In this document: piece after piece, positions 17,842 through 27,004 of the stretch
Numbering within the stretch: position 1 is the stretch's first letter
Layout of the letters: every line of letters starts with the position of its first letter
NCBI GenBank assembly: GCA_020721585.1
Contig: DYMK01000001.1
Coordinates: forward strand, 372,001-436,000
DNA length: 64,000 nt
Source: Sulfuricurvum sp.
Lineage (GTDB): Bacteria; Campylobacterota; Campylobacteria; Campylobacterales; Sulfurimonadaceae
Direction of reading: 5' to 3'
Position numbers and translations under genes: made by a program
The notes under the pieces: model-generated
The model's database searches: none
What the model was told of the DNA's origin: nothing
What the model saw: the letters and a program-made list of their open reading frames with translations, nothing else

Positions 17842-19287
17842 TTACACACAGTGTTCCATGCCCATCTTCCCCGAAGCAATCGCGGGGGAAAATCCCCCTC
17901 CCACAACCCATTGTCCCACAAAATAAAGATCATTGATAAGGGGGGATTGGATTTGGGGTCGTCTGAAAAATTGGTGTGTCGTGGGGGCAAAACCGTATAC
18001 GGTTCCGTTGGGCGTTTTGAGATAGCGTTGCATGGTCTTAGCTGTCCCCACTTCGGCAAATTCAATGTACTCTCTAATATGGGGATAATGGCGTTCAAGC
18101 TCATCCAAAAAAGATTCCAAAAGCTGGGCTTTTTGTGCTTCGTACTGCTGTGGGGACAATGCTTCCCAATCGGATACATAATCGGTTGCGCATAATGCCC
18201 CAAACGATTTTTCAGGGGGACACAATTGGGCATCAATTTGGGAATAATCAACGAATACAAACCCCCGTTTGGAACGCTTTTGATGGAGACTTTCATGAAG
18301 TTCATCCAAATTTTTGACCGTTTTTAACATGAAATTGGAGTAGGGGCGTTTCCCATAAACCGATTTGAGATTGGTATGAAACCCGATATAAATACTCAGC
18401 AAAGATTCGGAAGTTTCAAATTTTTCGTGATACGCAACCCCTGCCATGGCGTAGGTTTGTTGCGGAGAAATATTAGCAATGAGACGATCATAACGGATAT
18501 GCTTACATTCTTTGTGATGAAGATACGTTACCTCTTTTTGGTGGGGGTCAATCTGCGTCGCGTTGGCTTTGGTGATAATGGTACCCCCATGGTCGCGTAT
18601 CACGGAGGCTAAATAGTCTGAGAGCTTTTGACTCCCCCCTTGGATAAACCATCCCCCTCCTGTATAATAGGAGTATTGCGCCACCGCGTGCAATAAAAAG
18701 CTAAGGCGATGAACGTTGTCACTGTAATACCCCATGTTGGCATTGAGGATAATTTTGAGCGCGTCATTGGAAAAAATCTCATCCAATACAACTTTGACCG
18801 ATTTACTTTGGTATTTCCAAAGTTGGTACAATTTTAGCGGGGAAGCAAGCAAAGAGAACCATTGTGAAAGGGAGAGTTTTTCCAATGTTTGAGCCAACGA
18901 CCGCAGTAACGCAAAATAGGTATGAATTGCGTGCGCATCGTTGGGGTAATGGTCTATAAGCTTTTTTTGTGCTTGGTCAACATCATCGGGCATGGTAAAA
19001 TCCAGCGCCTCCGTAGTGACCCTAAAAAACTCTTCGGGACGGACAAATTCAATATGGTCGTATACCCCCAACGTTTCAAAAATCATCCGCGTGGTTGGAT
19101 TGGTATAGACCGCATTCATCTCATGCAATCCTACCTCACAGGTAAACCCTTTGCGTTTAAACGTAGTCGCACACCCACCAACAATCGTGTGTTGTTCTAA
19201 TACGGTCACCTTATGACCCTGTTTTGCCAATAATGCCCCTGCGGTCAATCCGCCCAACCCTGCGCCGATAATGGTGATATTTTTCAT
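17842..19287 (-). CDS. CrtI/retinol-saturase-like FAD-dependent oxidoreductase
   Basis: 481 residues. The N-terminal dinucleotide-binding motif is IIGAGLGGLTAGALLAKQG with the downstream Glu of VLEQH, then GGCATTFKRKGFTCEVGLHE. A C-terminal FAD segment LYFVGQWVVGGGFSPAIASG closes the fold. This is the phytoene desaturase/carotenoid isomerase/retinol saturase superfamily, which acts on polyenes or other hydrophobic substrates. No carotenoid genes are nearby, so the substrate is open. It is preceded by a Crp-type regulator on the same strand (55-bp gap), and the pair is bracketed by the 77-bp duplication. It looks like an acquired cassette. Confidence 0.8.
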   Translation of the reverse strand: MKNITIIGAGLGGLTAGALLAKQGHKVTVLEQHTIVGGCATTFKRKGFTCEVGLHEMNAVYTNPTTRMIFETLGVYDHIEFVRPEEFFRVTTEALDFTMPDDVDQAQKKLIDHYPNDAHAIHTYFALLRSLAQTLEKLSLSQWFSLLASPLKLYQLWKYQSKSVKVVLDEIFSNDALKIILNANMGYYSDNVHRLSFLLHAVAQYSYYTGGGWFIQGGSQKLSDYLASVIRDHGGTIITKANATQIDPHQKEVTYLHHKECKHIRYDRLIANISPQQTYAMAGVAYHEKFETSESLLSIYIGFHTNLKSVYGKRPYSNFMLKTVKNLDELHESLHQKRSKRGFVFVDYSQIDAQLCPPEKSFGALCATDYVSDWEALSPQQYEAQKAQLLESFLDELERHYPHIREYIEFAEVGTAKTMQRYLKTPNGTVYGFAPTTHQFFRRPQIQSPLINDLYFVGQWVVGGGFSPAIASGKMGMEHCV

Positions 19288-19342
19288 GGGAGACTCTTTT
19301 ACCTATAAGATACCGTATCGTACAAAAGAGAGGAACCGTTTG

Positions 19343-19951
19343 TCATTCACCTTTGTTAAGCTGATACCCTTTTTTGAGTCGGCTGAGGTGTTGAGGGGTG
19401 ATCCCTAAATAGGTGGCGATATGGTATTGAGGAATTTTATCCAGCAAATGGGGATTGGCATGGACAAACGCGTCAAACCGTTGGGATGCCGATTTGGTTT
19501 GTCGTTCAATCACATACTGATGCACTTGGGAATACGCCAATTCTGCCATGAGTCTTCCAAACCGTTCCCCTTTTTTGAGGGTGTGATACAGCAGTTGAAG
19601 ATCAGCATAGGCAATGGAAAACAGCTCACACGCTTCGAGTGCCTCAATTTCGATGTGAGAGGGGGTTTGGTGGAGAAAACTCTCATAATCAGTGACAAAA
19701 AGGTTGTGCATCTGGGCATAGTCATCGTTAAAATGGAGGCTCCATGTGTAATCTTTTCCCCGTTCATCGATCAAATAGCCTCGTGCTAATCCCGTGTTTA
19801 TAAAAAGCAAGTGGGTACACACACTCCCCAAAGGGAGGATAACATCCCCTTTGTCGTAGTGAAGCACCCCCATTTTGGATTGCAACAAACGCCATTCTAA
19901 AAAATTTAACACTACGTAGCGTTCAAAAAAGGTTTTATAGGATTCAAACAT
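19343..19951 (-). CDS. Crp/Fnr-family transcription regulator
   Basis: 202 residues. An N-terminal cyclic-nucleotide-binding-like beta-barrel includes GDVILPLGSVCTHLLFINTG. A C-terminal helix-turn-helix is IPQYHIATYLGITPQHLSRL. There is no N-terminal Cys cluster, so it is not an oxygen-sensing Fnr, and the phosphate-binding cassette Arg-Ser of Crp is not evident. The recognition helix (TPQHLSRLKK) is typical of the many Bacteroidetes/Campylobacterota Crp-like regulators. It is encoded just upstream of the CrtI-like gene and probably controls it, perhaps with itself. Confidence 0.82.
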   Translation of the reverse strand: MFESYKTFFERYVVLNFLEWRLLQSKMGVLHYDKGDVILPLGSVCTHLLFINTGLARGYLIDERGKDYTWSLHFNDDYAQMHNLFVTDYESFLHQTPSHIEIEALEACELFSIAYADLQLLYHTLKKGERFGRLMAELAYSQVHQYVIERQTKSASQRFDAFVHANPHLLDKIPQYHIATYLGITPQHLSRLKKGYQLNKGE

Positions 19952-20037
19952 GGTGATCTTCTTTTAGGATCGAGATTCTCTATTTGATCGCTAACGTTGC
20001 GATATTTTTGTTAGATTTTTCTATCACACGGGCTATG

Positions 20038-20114
20038 TTAGGGGCAAAACGAGCGTATGACCATACCCTAAACTGTGGGGAAAAATGGACGTTTGAGATC
20101 CCTACAACCGTACC
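20038..20114 (+). repeat. 77-bp direct repeat, right copy (fossil 3' end of membrane-protein gene)
   Basis: Identical to 17752-17828. The frame of the membrane protein stays open here and continues through CCGGAATCCCATTAG, antisense across the last codons of hisF (stop at 20102). It therefore looks like the original 3' end of the membrane-protein gene, left behind when the 2.2-kb cassette entered. Confidence 0.85.
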
Positions 20115-20860
20115 GGAATCCCATTAGCCGATAAATACCGTTTGAGATCCATAATATCAATCTCTTTATAGTGGAAAATACTTGCGGCTAATGCCGCATC
20201 AGCCCCTGATTCAAACGCTTCACGGATATGTTCCATGGTTCCTGCCCCCCCACTGGCAATTATGGGGACATTGGTCGCACGGCTGATTTGCTGAGTGATG
20301 GAAAGATCAAACCCCGCTTTGGTGCCATCGGCATCCATGGAGGTGAGTAAAATCTCCCCCGCTCCCCGATCGACCACCTCTTTTGCCCACTCTAGGGCAT
20401 TGATTCCCGTATCGATACGCCCTCCATTGAGATAGACATTCCAGTGATCCCCCGTACGTTTAACATCGATGGCAACGACGATACACTGAGAGCCAAACCG
20501 CTTTGCCCCCTCATTGATAAACTCAGGGCGTTTGATGGCGGCGGAGTTGATGCTCACTTTGTCGCATCCCACATTCAGCAGTTTATAGATGTCGTTAAGT
20601 TCCCGAATCCCCCCTCCGACAGTCAAGGGAATAAAGACCTCACGAGCGACTTGTTCGACGATATGGACGATGGTATCGCGCTCTTCGTGGGAAGCGGTAA
20701 TGTCCAAAAAGGTGAGTTCATCGGCCCCCTCATCGTTGTACCGTTTGGCGACTTCAACGGGGTCTCCTGCATCTTTGAGACCGACAAAATTAACCCCTTT
20801 AACGACACGACCGTCTTTGACATCCAAACACGGGATGATCCGTTTGGCAAAATATTCCAT
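20102..20860 (-). CDS. hisF: Imidazole glycerol phosphate synthase cyclase subunit
   Basis: 252 residues, full family length. HisF is a TIM barrel that takes ammonia from HisH and converts PRFAR to imidazole glycerol phosphate plus AICAR, in histidine synthesis. Catalytic Asp residues are in [14 protein letters not shown] (Asp 11-12) and VVAIDVKR (Asp about 130). Phosphate-binding loops TVGGGIR and [12 protein letters not shown] are intact. It stands alone here without other his genes. Its 3' end overlaps the 77-bp repeat copy on the opposite strand. Confidence 0.97.
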   Translation of the reverse strand: MEYFAKRIIPCLDVKDGRVVKGVNFVGLKDAGDPVEVAKRYNDEGADELTFLDITASHEERDTIVHIVEQVAREVFIPLTVGGGIRELNDIYKLLNVGCDKVSINSAAIKRPEFINEGAKRFGSQCIVVAIDVKRTGDHWNVYLNGGRIDTGINALEWAKEVVDRGAGEILLTSMDADGTKAGFDLSITQQISRATNVPIIASGGAGTMEHIREAFESGADAALAASIFHYKEIDIMDLKRYLSANGIPVRL

Positions 20861-21009
20861 AAGTATCCATTAAAAAATAAGGTGATTTTTTGGGTGTTTT
20901 TTTTCAAGGGCGAAATACGCTACGTCTTGAAGAAGGGGCATTATAGCGCTATTGCGTTGAAAGAAAACACCCTCAACGTGGTAAATTCTTTGCACTAAAA
21001 CACCCAGTA

Positions 21010-21036
21010 GTAACCTTGTTGTAATGATTATGAACT
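21010..21036 (+). promoter_or_regulatory. Predicted Pho box upstream of pstC
   Basis: GTAAC (21010), GTAAT (21021) and GAACT (21032) start exactly 11 bp apart. This is the spacing with which PhoB-type response regulators bind tandem half-sites. The same GTAAY-11 pattern precedes pit, the porin and phoU. Confidence 0.7.
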
Positions 21037-21069
21037 AAAATCCCTTACTATTTTTCACTAAGGGATCGC

Positions 21070-21918
21070 ATGATTGATAAACTCTTTTTCAACTTCACCC
21101 GCTTCAGCGCCTTTTTGATTCTTGTCATTGTGGCATGGATTTTTGTGGTGTTGTTTAACCATTCCCTCGAAGCGATGCACGCCTTTGGATTGGATTTTAT
21201 TACCCAAGATCAGTGGGCTCCCAATCTCAACAAGTTTGGGGCGTATGCCGCGATTTTGGGTTCGGTTCTCTCCACTACCTTGGCGATGATTTTGGCCGTA
21301 CCGGTTGCCATTGGGGTCGCTATTTTCTTAAGTGAAATTGCCCATGACAAGATCAAAAGTTTCTTTGGGATCAGTGTGGAACTGCTAGCAGCGATCCCTT
21401 CGGTCATCTATGGGATGTGGGGATTGTTCTATTTTGTCCCCATTATTCGGGATGTTTTTGGGGGGATGGGGATCGGTCTTTTGGCAGCGGGGATTGTCTT
21501 AGCCATTATGATTCTTCCGTTTATGGCAGCGGTCACCCGTGATGCGATGAACACCACCCCCGATATTCTCAAAGAATCGGCGTATGCCTTAGGGGGGACG
21601 CAATGGGACGTGATCAAAGATGTCATCATCCCCTACGCCAAAGCAGGAATCATTGGTTCGTTGATCTTGGCGTTGGGTCGGGCGATTGGGGAGACCATGG
21701 CGGTCACCTTCGTCATGGGGAATGTTCACAAAGTCCCCACCTCGATCCTTAGCCCCATGACCTCTATCCCTGTCACGTTAGCCAACGAATTCACCGAAGC
21801 GGACAGTTCCTTGTACTTCTCCAGTCTCTTTGGGTTGGCGTTGACGTTGTTGGTGATGAGCTTTATCGTCATTGCGATTGCGAAATTTTACTTTTTACGA
21901 AAAACAAGGAGAGCCTAA
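21070..21918 (+). CDS. pstC: Phosphate ABC transporter permease PstC
   Basis: 282 residues with about six membrane spans. The permease coupling region (EAA loop) is ESAYALGGTQWDVIKDVIIPYAKAGI, followed by GRAIGETMAVTFVMGN, which is diagnostic for PstC. The N-terminal QDQWAPN and AAIPSVIYGMWGLF stretches are also typical. With PstA it forms the inner-membrane channel of the high-affinity phosphate importer. First gene of pstCAB. It overlaps pstA by one base (TAATG). A Pho box lies about 35-60 bp upstream. Confidence 0.95.
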   Translation: MIDKLFFNFTRFSAFLILVIVAWIFVVLFNHSLEAMHAFGLDFITQDQWAPNLNKFGAYAAILGSVLSTTLAMILAVPVAIGVAIFLSEIAHDKIKSFFGISVELLAAIPSVIYGMWGLFYFVPIIRDVFGGMGIGLLAAGIVLAIMILPFMAAVTRDAMNTTPDILKESAYALGGTQWDVIKDVIIPYAKAGIIGSLILALGRAIGETMAVTFVMGNVHKVPTSILSPMTSIPVTLANEFTEADSSLYFSSLFGLALTLLVMSFIVIAIAKFYFLRKTRRA

Positions 21919-22760
21919 TGACCGCTGTTCAAAAACGGATTATAATGAACCGTATCGCACTGGGCTTCTCGACCCTAAGTGCCATTATCGCCCTTGCCTT
22001 TTTATTTTGGATCTTAGCCGTGTTGGTGATGAAAGGGGTTAATGCCCTCAATTGGAATATTTTTATCTTCGAGGGTGCGCCTCCAGGGTACGCCGAAAGT
22101 GGGCTTAAACACGCCCTTGTGGGGCAACTCATCTTGGTGGGATTGGCCACAGGGATTGGGGTTCCTTTGGGGATTTTAGCGGGAACCTATCTTAGTGAAT
22201 ATGGGAAAAATTCTAAGCTTGCCCATACTATCCGTGACATCTCCGATATTATGATGTCTTCACCCAGTATCGTTATTGGGGCGTTTGTGTATGCGATTAT
22301 CGTTATGCCCATGGGTCACTTTAGTGCGTGGGCGGGAGCCATTGCGTTGGCGATTATCATGATCCCCATCATCTTACGCACCACCGATGATATGCTCCAG
22401 CTCGTCCCCCAAACCCTTCGTGAAGCGGCGTTTGCGCTAGGCGCGCCCAAATACAAAGTGATCTTAAGTGTCGTCTACCGTGGTGCGAAAGCGGGTATCT
22501 TAACCGGTGTCCTTTTGGGTATTGCTCGGGTTGCGGGAGAGACCGCACCGTTGTTGTTTACCTCCTTTAACGATAACTTCTTTACCACCGATCTTAATGA
22601 GGCAATGCCCTCATTGACCGTGACGATGTTTAACTACGCGATCAGTCCCTACGAAGATTGGCAACAATTGGGATGGGCGGCAGCGTTTATCCTCTCACTC
22701 TTTATTTTAGGTCTCAATATTGTGGGACGACTTATTTTATTCGCGGGAAAAAGGAAATAA
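21918..22760 (+). CDS. pstA: Phosphate ABC transporter permease PstA
   Basis: 280 residues, about six spans. GGAGAG precedes the ATG. The motifs [16 protein letters not shown]-like (here [16 protein letters not shown]), [12 protein letters not shown] and the coupling loop [26 protein letters not shown] identify Pst[17 protein letters not shown] is the conserved segment that follows. It pairs with PstC, and pstB follows after 2 bp. Confidence 0.95.
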   Translation: MTAVQKRIIMNRIALGFSTLSAIIALAFLFWILAVLVMKGVNALNWNIFIFEGAPPGYAESGLKHALVGQLILVGLATGIGVPLGILAGTYLSEYGKNSKLAHTIRDISDIMMSSPSIVIGAFVYAIIVMPMGHFSAWAGAIALAIIMIPIILRTTDDMLQLVPQTLREAAFALGAPKYKVILSVVYRGAKAGILTGVLLGIARVAGETAPLLFTSFNDNFFTTDLNEAMPSLTVTMFNYAISPYEDWQQLGWAAAFILSLFILGLNIVGRLILFAGKRK

Positions 22761-22762
22761 TT

Positions 22763-23548
22763 ATGGCAAGTATCATCGATATTAAGACAGAGTGCGCACT
22801 GCACGTTCGTGATTTTGAGTTTACCTACAAAGGAGCTACCGCTCCGAGTTTAAAAAAAGTGACCATGCCCATCGCCAAGCACTCCATCACGGCACTGATT
22901 GGTCCCTCTGGGTGTGGTAAAACGACGTTGTTACGCTCGTTTAATCGGATGCACGACCTCTATCCCGGAAACACCTACGCGGGGGAAATTTCCTTCGAGG
23001 GGCGCAATATCCTTGACCCCAAAGAGGATTTGATCCACCTTCGGACGAAAATTGGGATGATTTTCCAAAAACCCACCGCGTTTCCCATGTCGATTTTCGA
23101 TAATGTCGCCTACGGATTACGTCTTCAAGGGATCAAAAACAAAACCGAACTGGAAGGGCGTGTCGAAAAAGCACTCGAAGATGCCGCCATTTGGAAAGAG
23201 GTAAAAGATCGCCTCAAACACGACGCGAACGGTCTCTCAGGGGGGCAACAACAACGCCTCTGTATCGCCCGCGCCATCGCCGTGGAGCCTGAAGTATTGC
23301 TCTTTGATGAACCCACTTCGGCATTGGACCCTATCTCCACCCAAGGGATTGAACGCCTCGTCATCGAACTCAAAGAAAAAGTGAGCATCATCATCGTCAC
23401 CCACAATATGCAACAAGCCGCACGGGTGAGTGACTACACCGGATTTATGTATCTTGGGGAACTCATCGAATTGGGCGAAACCGAAAACCTCTTCGTCACC
23501 CCCAAAGAAAAACTCACCCAAGAGTACATCACGGGGAAATTTGGGTGA
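22763..23548 (+). CDS. pstB: Phosphate ABC transporter ATPase PstB
   Basis: 261 residues from ATG at 22763, just behind the pstA stop with AAGGAAA in front. ATPase motifs are complete: Walker [11 protein letters not shown]-loop [13 protein letters not shown], signature [16 protein letters not shown], Walker [14 protein letters not shown] and switch His [17 protein letters not shown] and the PTAFPMSI sequence are hallmarks of PstB. It drives phosphate import through PstCA. The next gene, pit, has its own Pho box, so pstCAB may end here. Confidence 0.96.
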   Translation: MASIIDIKTECALHVRDFEFTYKGATAPSLKKVTMPIAKHSITALIGPSGCGKTTLLRSFNRMHDLYPGNTYAGEISFEGRNILDPKEDLIHLRTKIGMIFQKPTAFPMSIFDNVAYGLRLQGIKNKTELEGRVEKALEDAAIWKEVKDRLKHDANGLSGGQQQRLCIARAIAVEPEVLLFDEPTSALDPISTQGIERLVIELKEKVSIIIVTHNMQQAARVSDYTGFMYLGELIELGETENLFVTPKEKLTQEYITGKFG

Positions 23549-23584
23549 TTTTTGACTCCTATACGAAGATCATTGGATAAGTGT

Positions 23585-23622
23585 GTAATACTTTCGTAAC
23601 CATTTCGTAATGGTTACGTAAT
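23585..23622 (+). promoter_or_regulatory. Predicted Pho box upstream of pit (four phased repeats)
   Basis: GTAAT (23585), GTAAC (23596), GTAAT (23607) and GTAAT (23618) begin at exact 11-bp steps, giving four half-sites on one face of the helix. This is the clearest copy in the window and the model used for the others. It ends 38 bp before the pit ATG. Confidence 0.8.
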
Positions 23623-23660
23623 ATTCTTCCGCCTCCAATTTTTTTGTATAGGATCGCACC

Positions 23661-25145
23661 ATGTCTGTTATTTGGGAAGCACTCAATAATGTTAACACCC
23701 TCACCCTAGGGTTACTCCTCCTCTCACTGGGTATCGCCTTGTTTTATGAGATGATCAACGGTTTTCACGATACTGCCAATGCCGTTGCCATGATCATTTA
23801 CACCAACTCCATGGAACCCAAATATTCGGTTGTCATGTCGGGTATTATGAACTTTTTAGGGGTTATTTTAGGGGGTATTGGGGTAGCGTACGTCATCGTC
23901 CACCTCTTGCCTCTGGATCTTATGGTCGCCTCCAATCAAAACGCCACGTTGGTAATGATCTACTCGCTTTTAATCTCTGCGGTGGTGTGGAATTTTGGGA
24001 CGTGGTATTTTGGTTTACCGGTCTCTAGCTCCCACTCCCTTATTGGTTCCCTTATCGGTGTGAGTACCGTTTTTGGGATTATGCATGGATTTGAGTTTTC
24101 CCAAAGTGTCAACTGGAAAGCGTTGTACGGGGTCTTAACAGCACTCGCGGTCTCCCCGATCGTCGGGTTTGGGTTTGCGTATCTTCTGATGAAAGTGACC
24201 CGTAAATTTGTCCATAACCCCAAGTTTTACAAATCCCCCGACGTTGAAGTCAAACGCAAACGTCCCAATTTTTGGATGCGTATGGGACTTATTGCCACGG
24301 GAGCTGGGGTAAGTTTTGCCCATGGTGCCAATGACGGGCAAAAAGGGATCGGTATCATCATGATCATTTTGATCGGAATCCTCCCTACCTATTATGCGTT
24401 GGATATGAATTCCCAACAATACAAAATTCAACAAACCCGTGACAGTGCCGCCAATTTGGCAAAATTTTACGCCGATAACAATGCCTCGCTCACCCAATTG
24501 GTCAACGACAAACAGCTCATCAGCGCCCTTAAAACTACGAATACTATTGCGGAGTGTAATCTCAATAACGTTTATGGTACCACCGCTTCCATCGCAACCA
24601 AACTCGATGGGGTGAAATCGTATACGCAACTCTCTCCTGAGGATCGTTGGAGTGTCCATACCGCTATTTTGTGTTCGGATAACTTTTTTGGGCAAGTGGA
24701 AAAAAACTATTTGTTGACCGATAAAGACAAATCCGACTATGTCGCTACGCAACGAAAAGTACTCATCTCAGCCACCGAATATGTCCCCAGTTGGGTGATT
24801 ATTGCGGTTGCCTTGGCGTTGAGTATCGGAACGATGATTGGGTACAAACGGATTGTCCATACCATCGGAGAAAAAATTGGGTCACAACCCATCAATTATA
24901 TGCAAGGAACCGTTGCCCAAGCCATGGCGATGTGTACCATTTTGGCCGCCAACTTTTTCCATGCACCGGTGAGTACCACCCACATCGTCTCCAGTGCGGT
25001 TGCGGGATCGATGGTGGCAGAACCCAATGGCAGTGTTCAAAAAAGCACCGTCCGCACGATTGTTCTCTCGTGGATTTTCACCCTCCCGATCACGGCCGTT
25101 TTGAGTGCTGGGATCTACTACTGCTTAAGTTTTATCGCGAAATAA
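23661..25145 (+). CDS. pitA: Inorganic phosphate transporter, Pit family
   Basis: 494 residues, close to E. coli PitA. Two inverted family signatures are present: EMINGFHDTANAVAMIIYTN near residue 30 and GVSFAHGANDGQKGIGIIM near residue 215, plus LPVSSSHSLIGSL and PVSTTHIVSSAVAGSM. A hydrophilic loop of about 120 residues (240-365) separates the halves. Pit carriers move metal-phosphate with protons and are usually the low-affinity constitutive route. Here the strong phased Pho box implies phosphate-controlled expression. The gene ends directly before a run of palindromic repeats. Confidence 0.92.
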   Translation: MSVIWEALNNVNTLTLGLLLLSLGIALFYEMINGFHDTANAVAMIIYTNSMEPKYSVVMSGIMNFLGVILGGIGVAYVIVHLLPLDLMVASNQNATLVMIYSLLISAVVWNFGTWYFGLPVSSSHSLIGSLIGVSTVFGIMHGFEFSQSVNWKALYGVLTALAVSPIVGFGFAYLLMKVTRKFVHNPKFYKSPDVEVKRKRPNFWMRMGLIATGAGVSFAHGANDGQKGIGIIMIILIGILPTYYALDMNSQQYKIQQTRDSAANLAKFYADNNASLTQLVNDKQLISALKTTNTIAECNLNNVYGTTASIATKLDGVKSYTQLSPEDRWSVHTAILCSDNFFGQVEKNYLLTDKDKSDYVATQRKVLISATEYVPSWVIIAVALALSIGTMIGYKRIVHTIGEKIGSQPINYMQGTVAQAMAMCTILAANFFHAPVSTTHIVSSAVAGSMVAEPNGSVQKSTVRTIVLSWIFTLPITAVLSAGIYYCLSFIAK

Positions 25146-25149
25146 CCTC

Positions 25150-25335
25150 TCGTCATTGCGGGCTTGATCCGCAATCTCAGACCCTGAATCGCGTTCAGGG
25201 TGAGCATCTTCGTCATTCCCGCGAAGGCGGGAATCCAGCTAGACTCCCGCCTTCGCGGGAGTGACGGGGTGTATGACACAACCCCTCATTGCCGATACCT
25301 CTCGTCATTGCGGACGTGATCCGCAATCTAAGACT
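25150..25335. repeat. Cluster of REP-like palindromic repeats
   Basis: Most of the 287-bp gap between pit and comM is repeat. 25152-25202 holds GCGGGCTTGATCCGC plus CCTGAATCGCGTTCAGG. 25211-25266 is identical to the 770-825 element. 25302-25335 is another GCGGACGTGATCCGC unit. The last 95 bases before comM (25336-25432) are AT-rich and probably hold its promoter. Confidence 0.85.
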
Positions 25336-25432
25336 CTAATGCTAAAAAATATGTCATTTTGCCCTATTTTTTCCCTTACTATCCCATTTGTTTTACAATG
25401 ATGGTCACAAACCTCTTTTTTGGGATAATGAG

Positions 25433-26938
25433 ATGAAACAGCTTCTGTGCGCCACGTTTGAAGGGATTGATGCCAAAACGGTCGAAGTGCAATTCACCGC
25501 GACCAAAGGGCTTCCCGCTTTTACCATCGTCGGGATGGCAAACACCGCCATTGCCGAATCCAAAGAGCGGGTTAAATCGGCACTGCTAAGTAACCATTTC
25601 ACCTTCCCCCCCAAGCGGCTTACCATCAATCTTGCCCCCAGTGATATTCGCAAAGAGGGATCCCATTTTGATTTAGCCTTAGCCACCCTTATCGCGTTGG
25701 GGGAACACACGTGTGAACTGGAGGGGTGGTATGTGTTTGGGGAGTTGGGATTGGATGGTTCGGTGAGTGAAAACAGCTTGTTGTACCCGATTTTGCTCTC
25801 CCTTGCCAATCAAGGGGTGATTACCAAAGCCATCGTCCCCGCCTGTGCAGTGGATAAACTCTCCCGCATCCCCAGCATCGCATTTTACGGCACCTACACC
25901 CTCACCCAAACCCTTGAGATCTTATCCGATCCCTCCAAGCAAATCCCCATGAGCCGTTCGACGTTTGATTTTCCCCATCTAGTGGAGAATCATATCCCCT
26001 ATTTTTACGATCAACACTATCCCCTTGATTTCAAAGAGATCAAAGGGCAAGAACACGCCAAGCGCGCTGCGTTGATTTGTGCAGCGGGGATGCACAACCT
26101 ATTGCTAGAAGGCTCCCCCGGATCGGGAAAATCAATGATTGCCAAACGGCTTGCCCATATCCTCCCACCCTTACACAACGATGAGATGTTGGAGTGTGCG
26201 AAACTGGAGATTTTAGAGGGAAAAGAACCCTCCTTTCGTCCACAACGCCCCTTTCGCGCCCCCCATCACACCTCGACCCCCTCAAGTATTTTTGGGGGAG
26301 GATCGCACAAAGCCCAAATTGGGGAGGTGGGACTGGCGCACAGTGGGATGTTGTTTTTTGATGAATTGCCCCATTTTTCCAAGACGGTCTTAGAGGCGTT
26401 GCGCGAACCGCTGGAAGATCGCCATATCCGCATTTCTCGGGTCAATAGCAAGATCACCTACGCCGCTGATTTTTTGTTTGTGGGGGCGATGAACCCATGT
26501 CCTTGTGGTAATTTACTCAGTAAAGTGACCCCCTGCCGTTGCAGTGATCTTGAGATTAGTCGCTACCGTTCACGCCTTTCGGATCCTTTTTTGGATCGGA
26601 TTGACCTGTTTGTTCAGATGCACCAAAGCGCGGCAGAGGATCAACCCTCCTACACGTCCAAAGCGTTTCACGACAAAGTATTGACTGCTTTTATGTCCCA
26701 AAAAAAACGGGGGCAAACACGACTCAATGGGTCGCTTGGTGATGATGAGATTGACCGTTTTTGCCCTTTGGGTACCGAAGAAAAAGGGGTTTTGGATCAC
26801 GCCATCGGACGGTTTGGTCTTTCGTTTCGTGCGGTAGGGAGGATTTTAAAAGTGGCGCGTACCATTGCGGATTTGGAAAATTCAGAAGCAATTACGAAAG
26901 GGCATTTGATGGAGGCATTGAGTTATCGGAGACGCTAG
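25433..26938 (+). CDS. comM: YifB/ComM family Mg-chelatase-like AAA+ helicase
   Basis: 501 residues from ATG at 25433 (a TTG at 25388 would add 15). The N-terminal domain has VEVQFTATKGLPAFTIVGMANTA split by family-typical IKESKERVKSAL-like helix and PKRLTINLAPSDIRKEGSHF. The AAA+ core has Walker A EGSPGSGKSMIAKRL, FRAPHHTSTPSSIFGGG, Walker B GMLFFDELPHFSK, and a zinc-like CPCGN...CRC loop. ComM-type proteins promote branch migration during natural transformation. It sits within the pho genes with no functional link visible. Confidence 0.92.
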   Translation: MKQLLCATFEGIDAKTVEVQFTATKGLPAFTIVGMANTAIAESKERVKSALLSNHFTFPPKRLTINLAPSDIRKEGSHFDLALATLIALGEHTCELEGWYVFGELGLDGSVSENSLLYPILLSLANQGVITKAIVPACAVDKLSRIPSIAFYGTYTLTQTLEILSDPSKQIPMSRSTFDFPHLVENHIPYFYDQHYPLDFKEIKGQEHAKRAALICAAGMHNLLLEGSPGSGKSMIAKRLAHILPPLHNDEMLECAKLEILEGKEPSFRPQRPFRAPHHTSTPSSIFGGGSHKAQIGEVGLAHSGMLFFDELPHFSKTVLEALREPLEDRHIRISRVNSKITYAADFLFVGAMNPCPCGNLLSKVTPCRCSDLEISRYRSRLSDPFLDRIDLFVQMHQSAAEDQPSYTSKAFHDKVLTAFMSQKKRGQTRLNGSLGDDEIDRFCPLGTEEKGVLDHAIGRFGLSFRAVGRILKVARTIADLENSEAITKGHLMEALSYRRR

Positions 26939-26970
26939 GAAAAACGCTTTAGGTCGTACACGCTATTTTT

Positions 26971-26986
26971 CCCGCTTTCGCGGGAA
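26971..26986. terminator. Hairpin between convergent comM and porin genes
   Basis: TCCCGCTTTCGCGGGA forms a six-bp stem with a four-base loop, 33 bp after comM and 19 bp after the porin stop. There is a TTTTT run just upstream on the plus strand (AAAAA when read from the porin side) and TTTTTT 15 bp downstream. It may be a weak bidirectional terminator, or a repeat half that serves as one. Confidence 0.4.
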
Positions 26987-27004
26987 TACGATAGCTTCGA
27001 TTTT

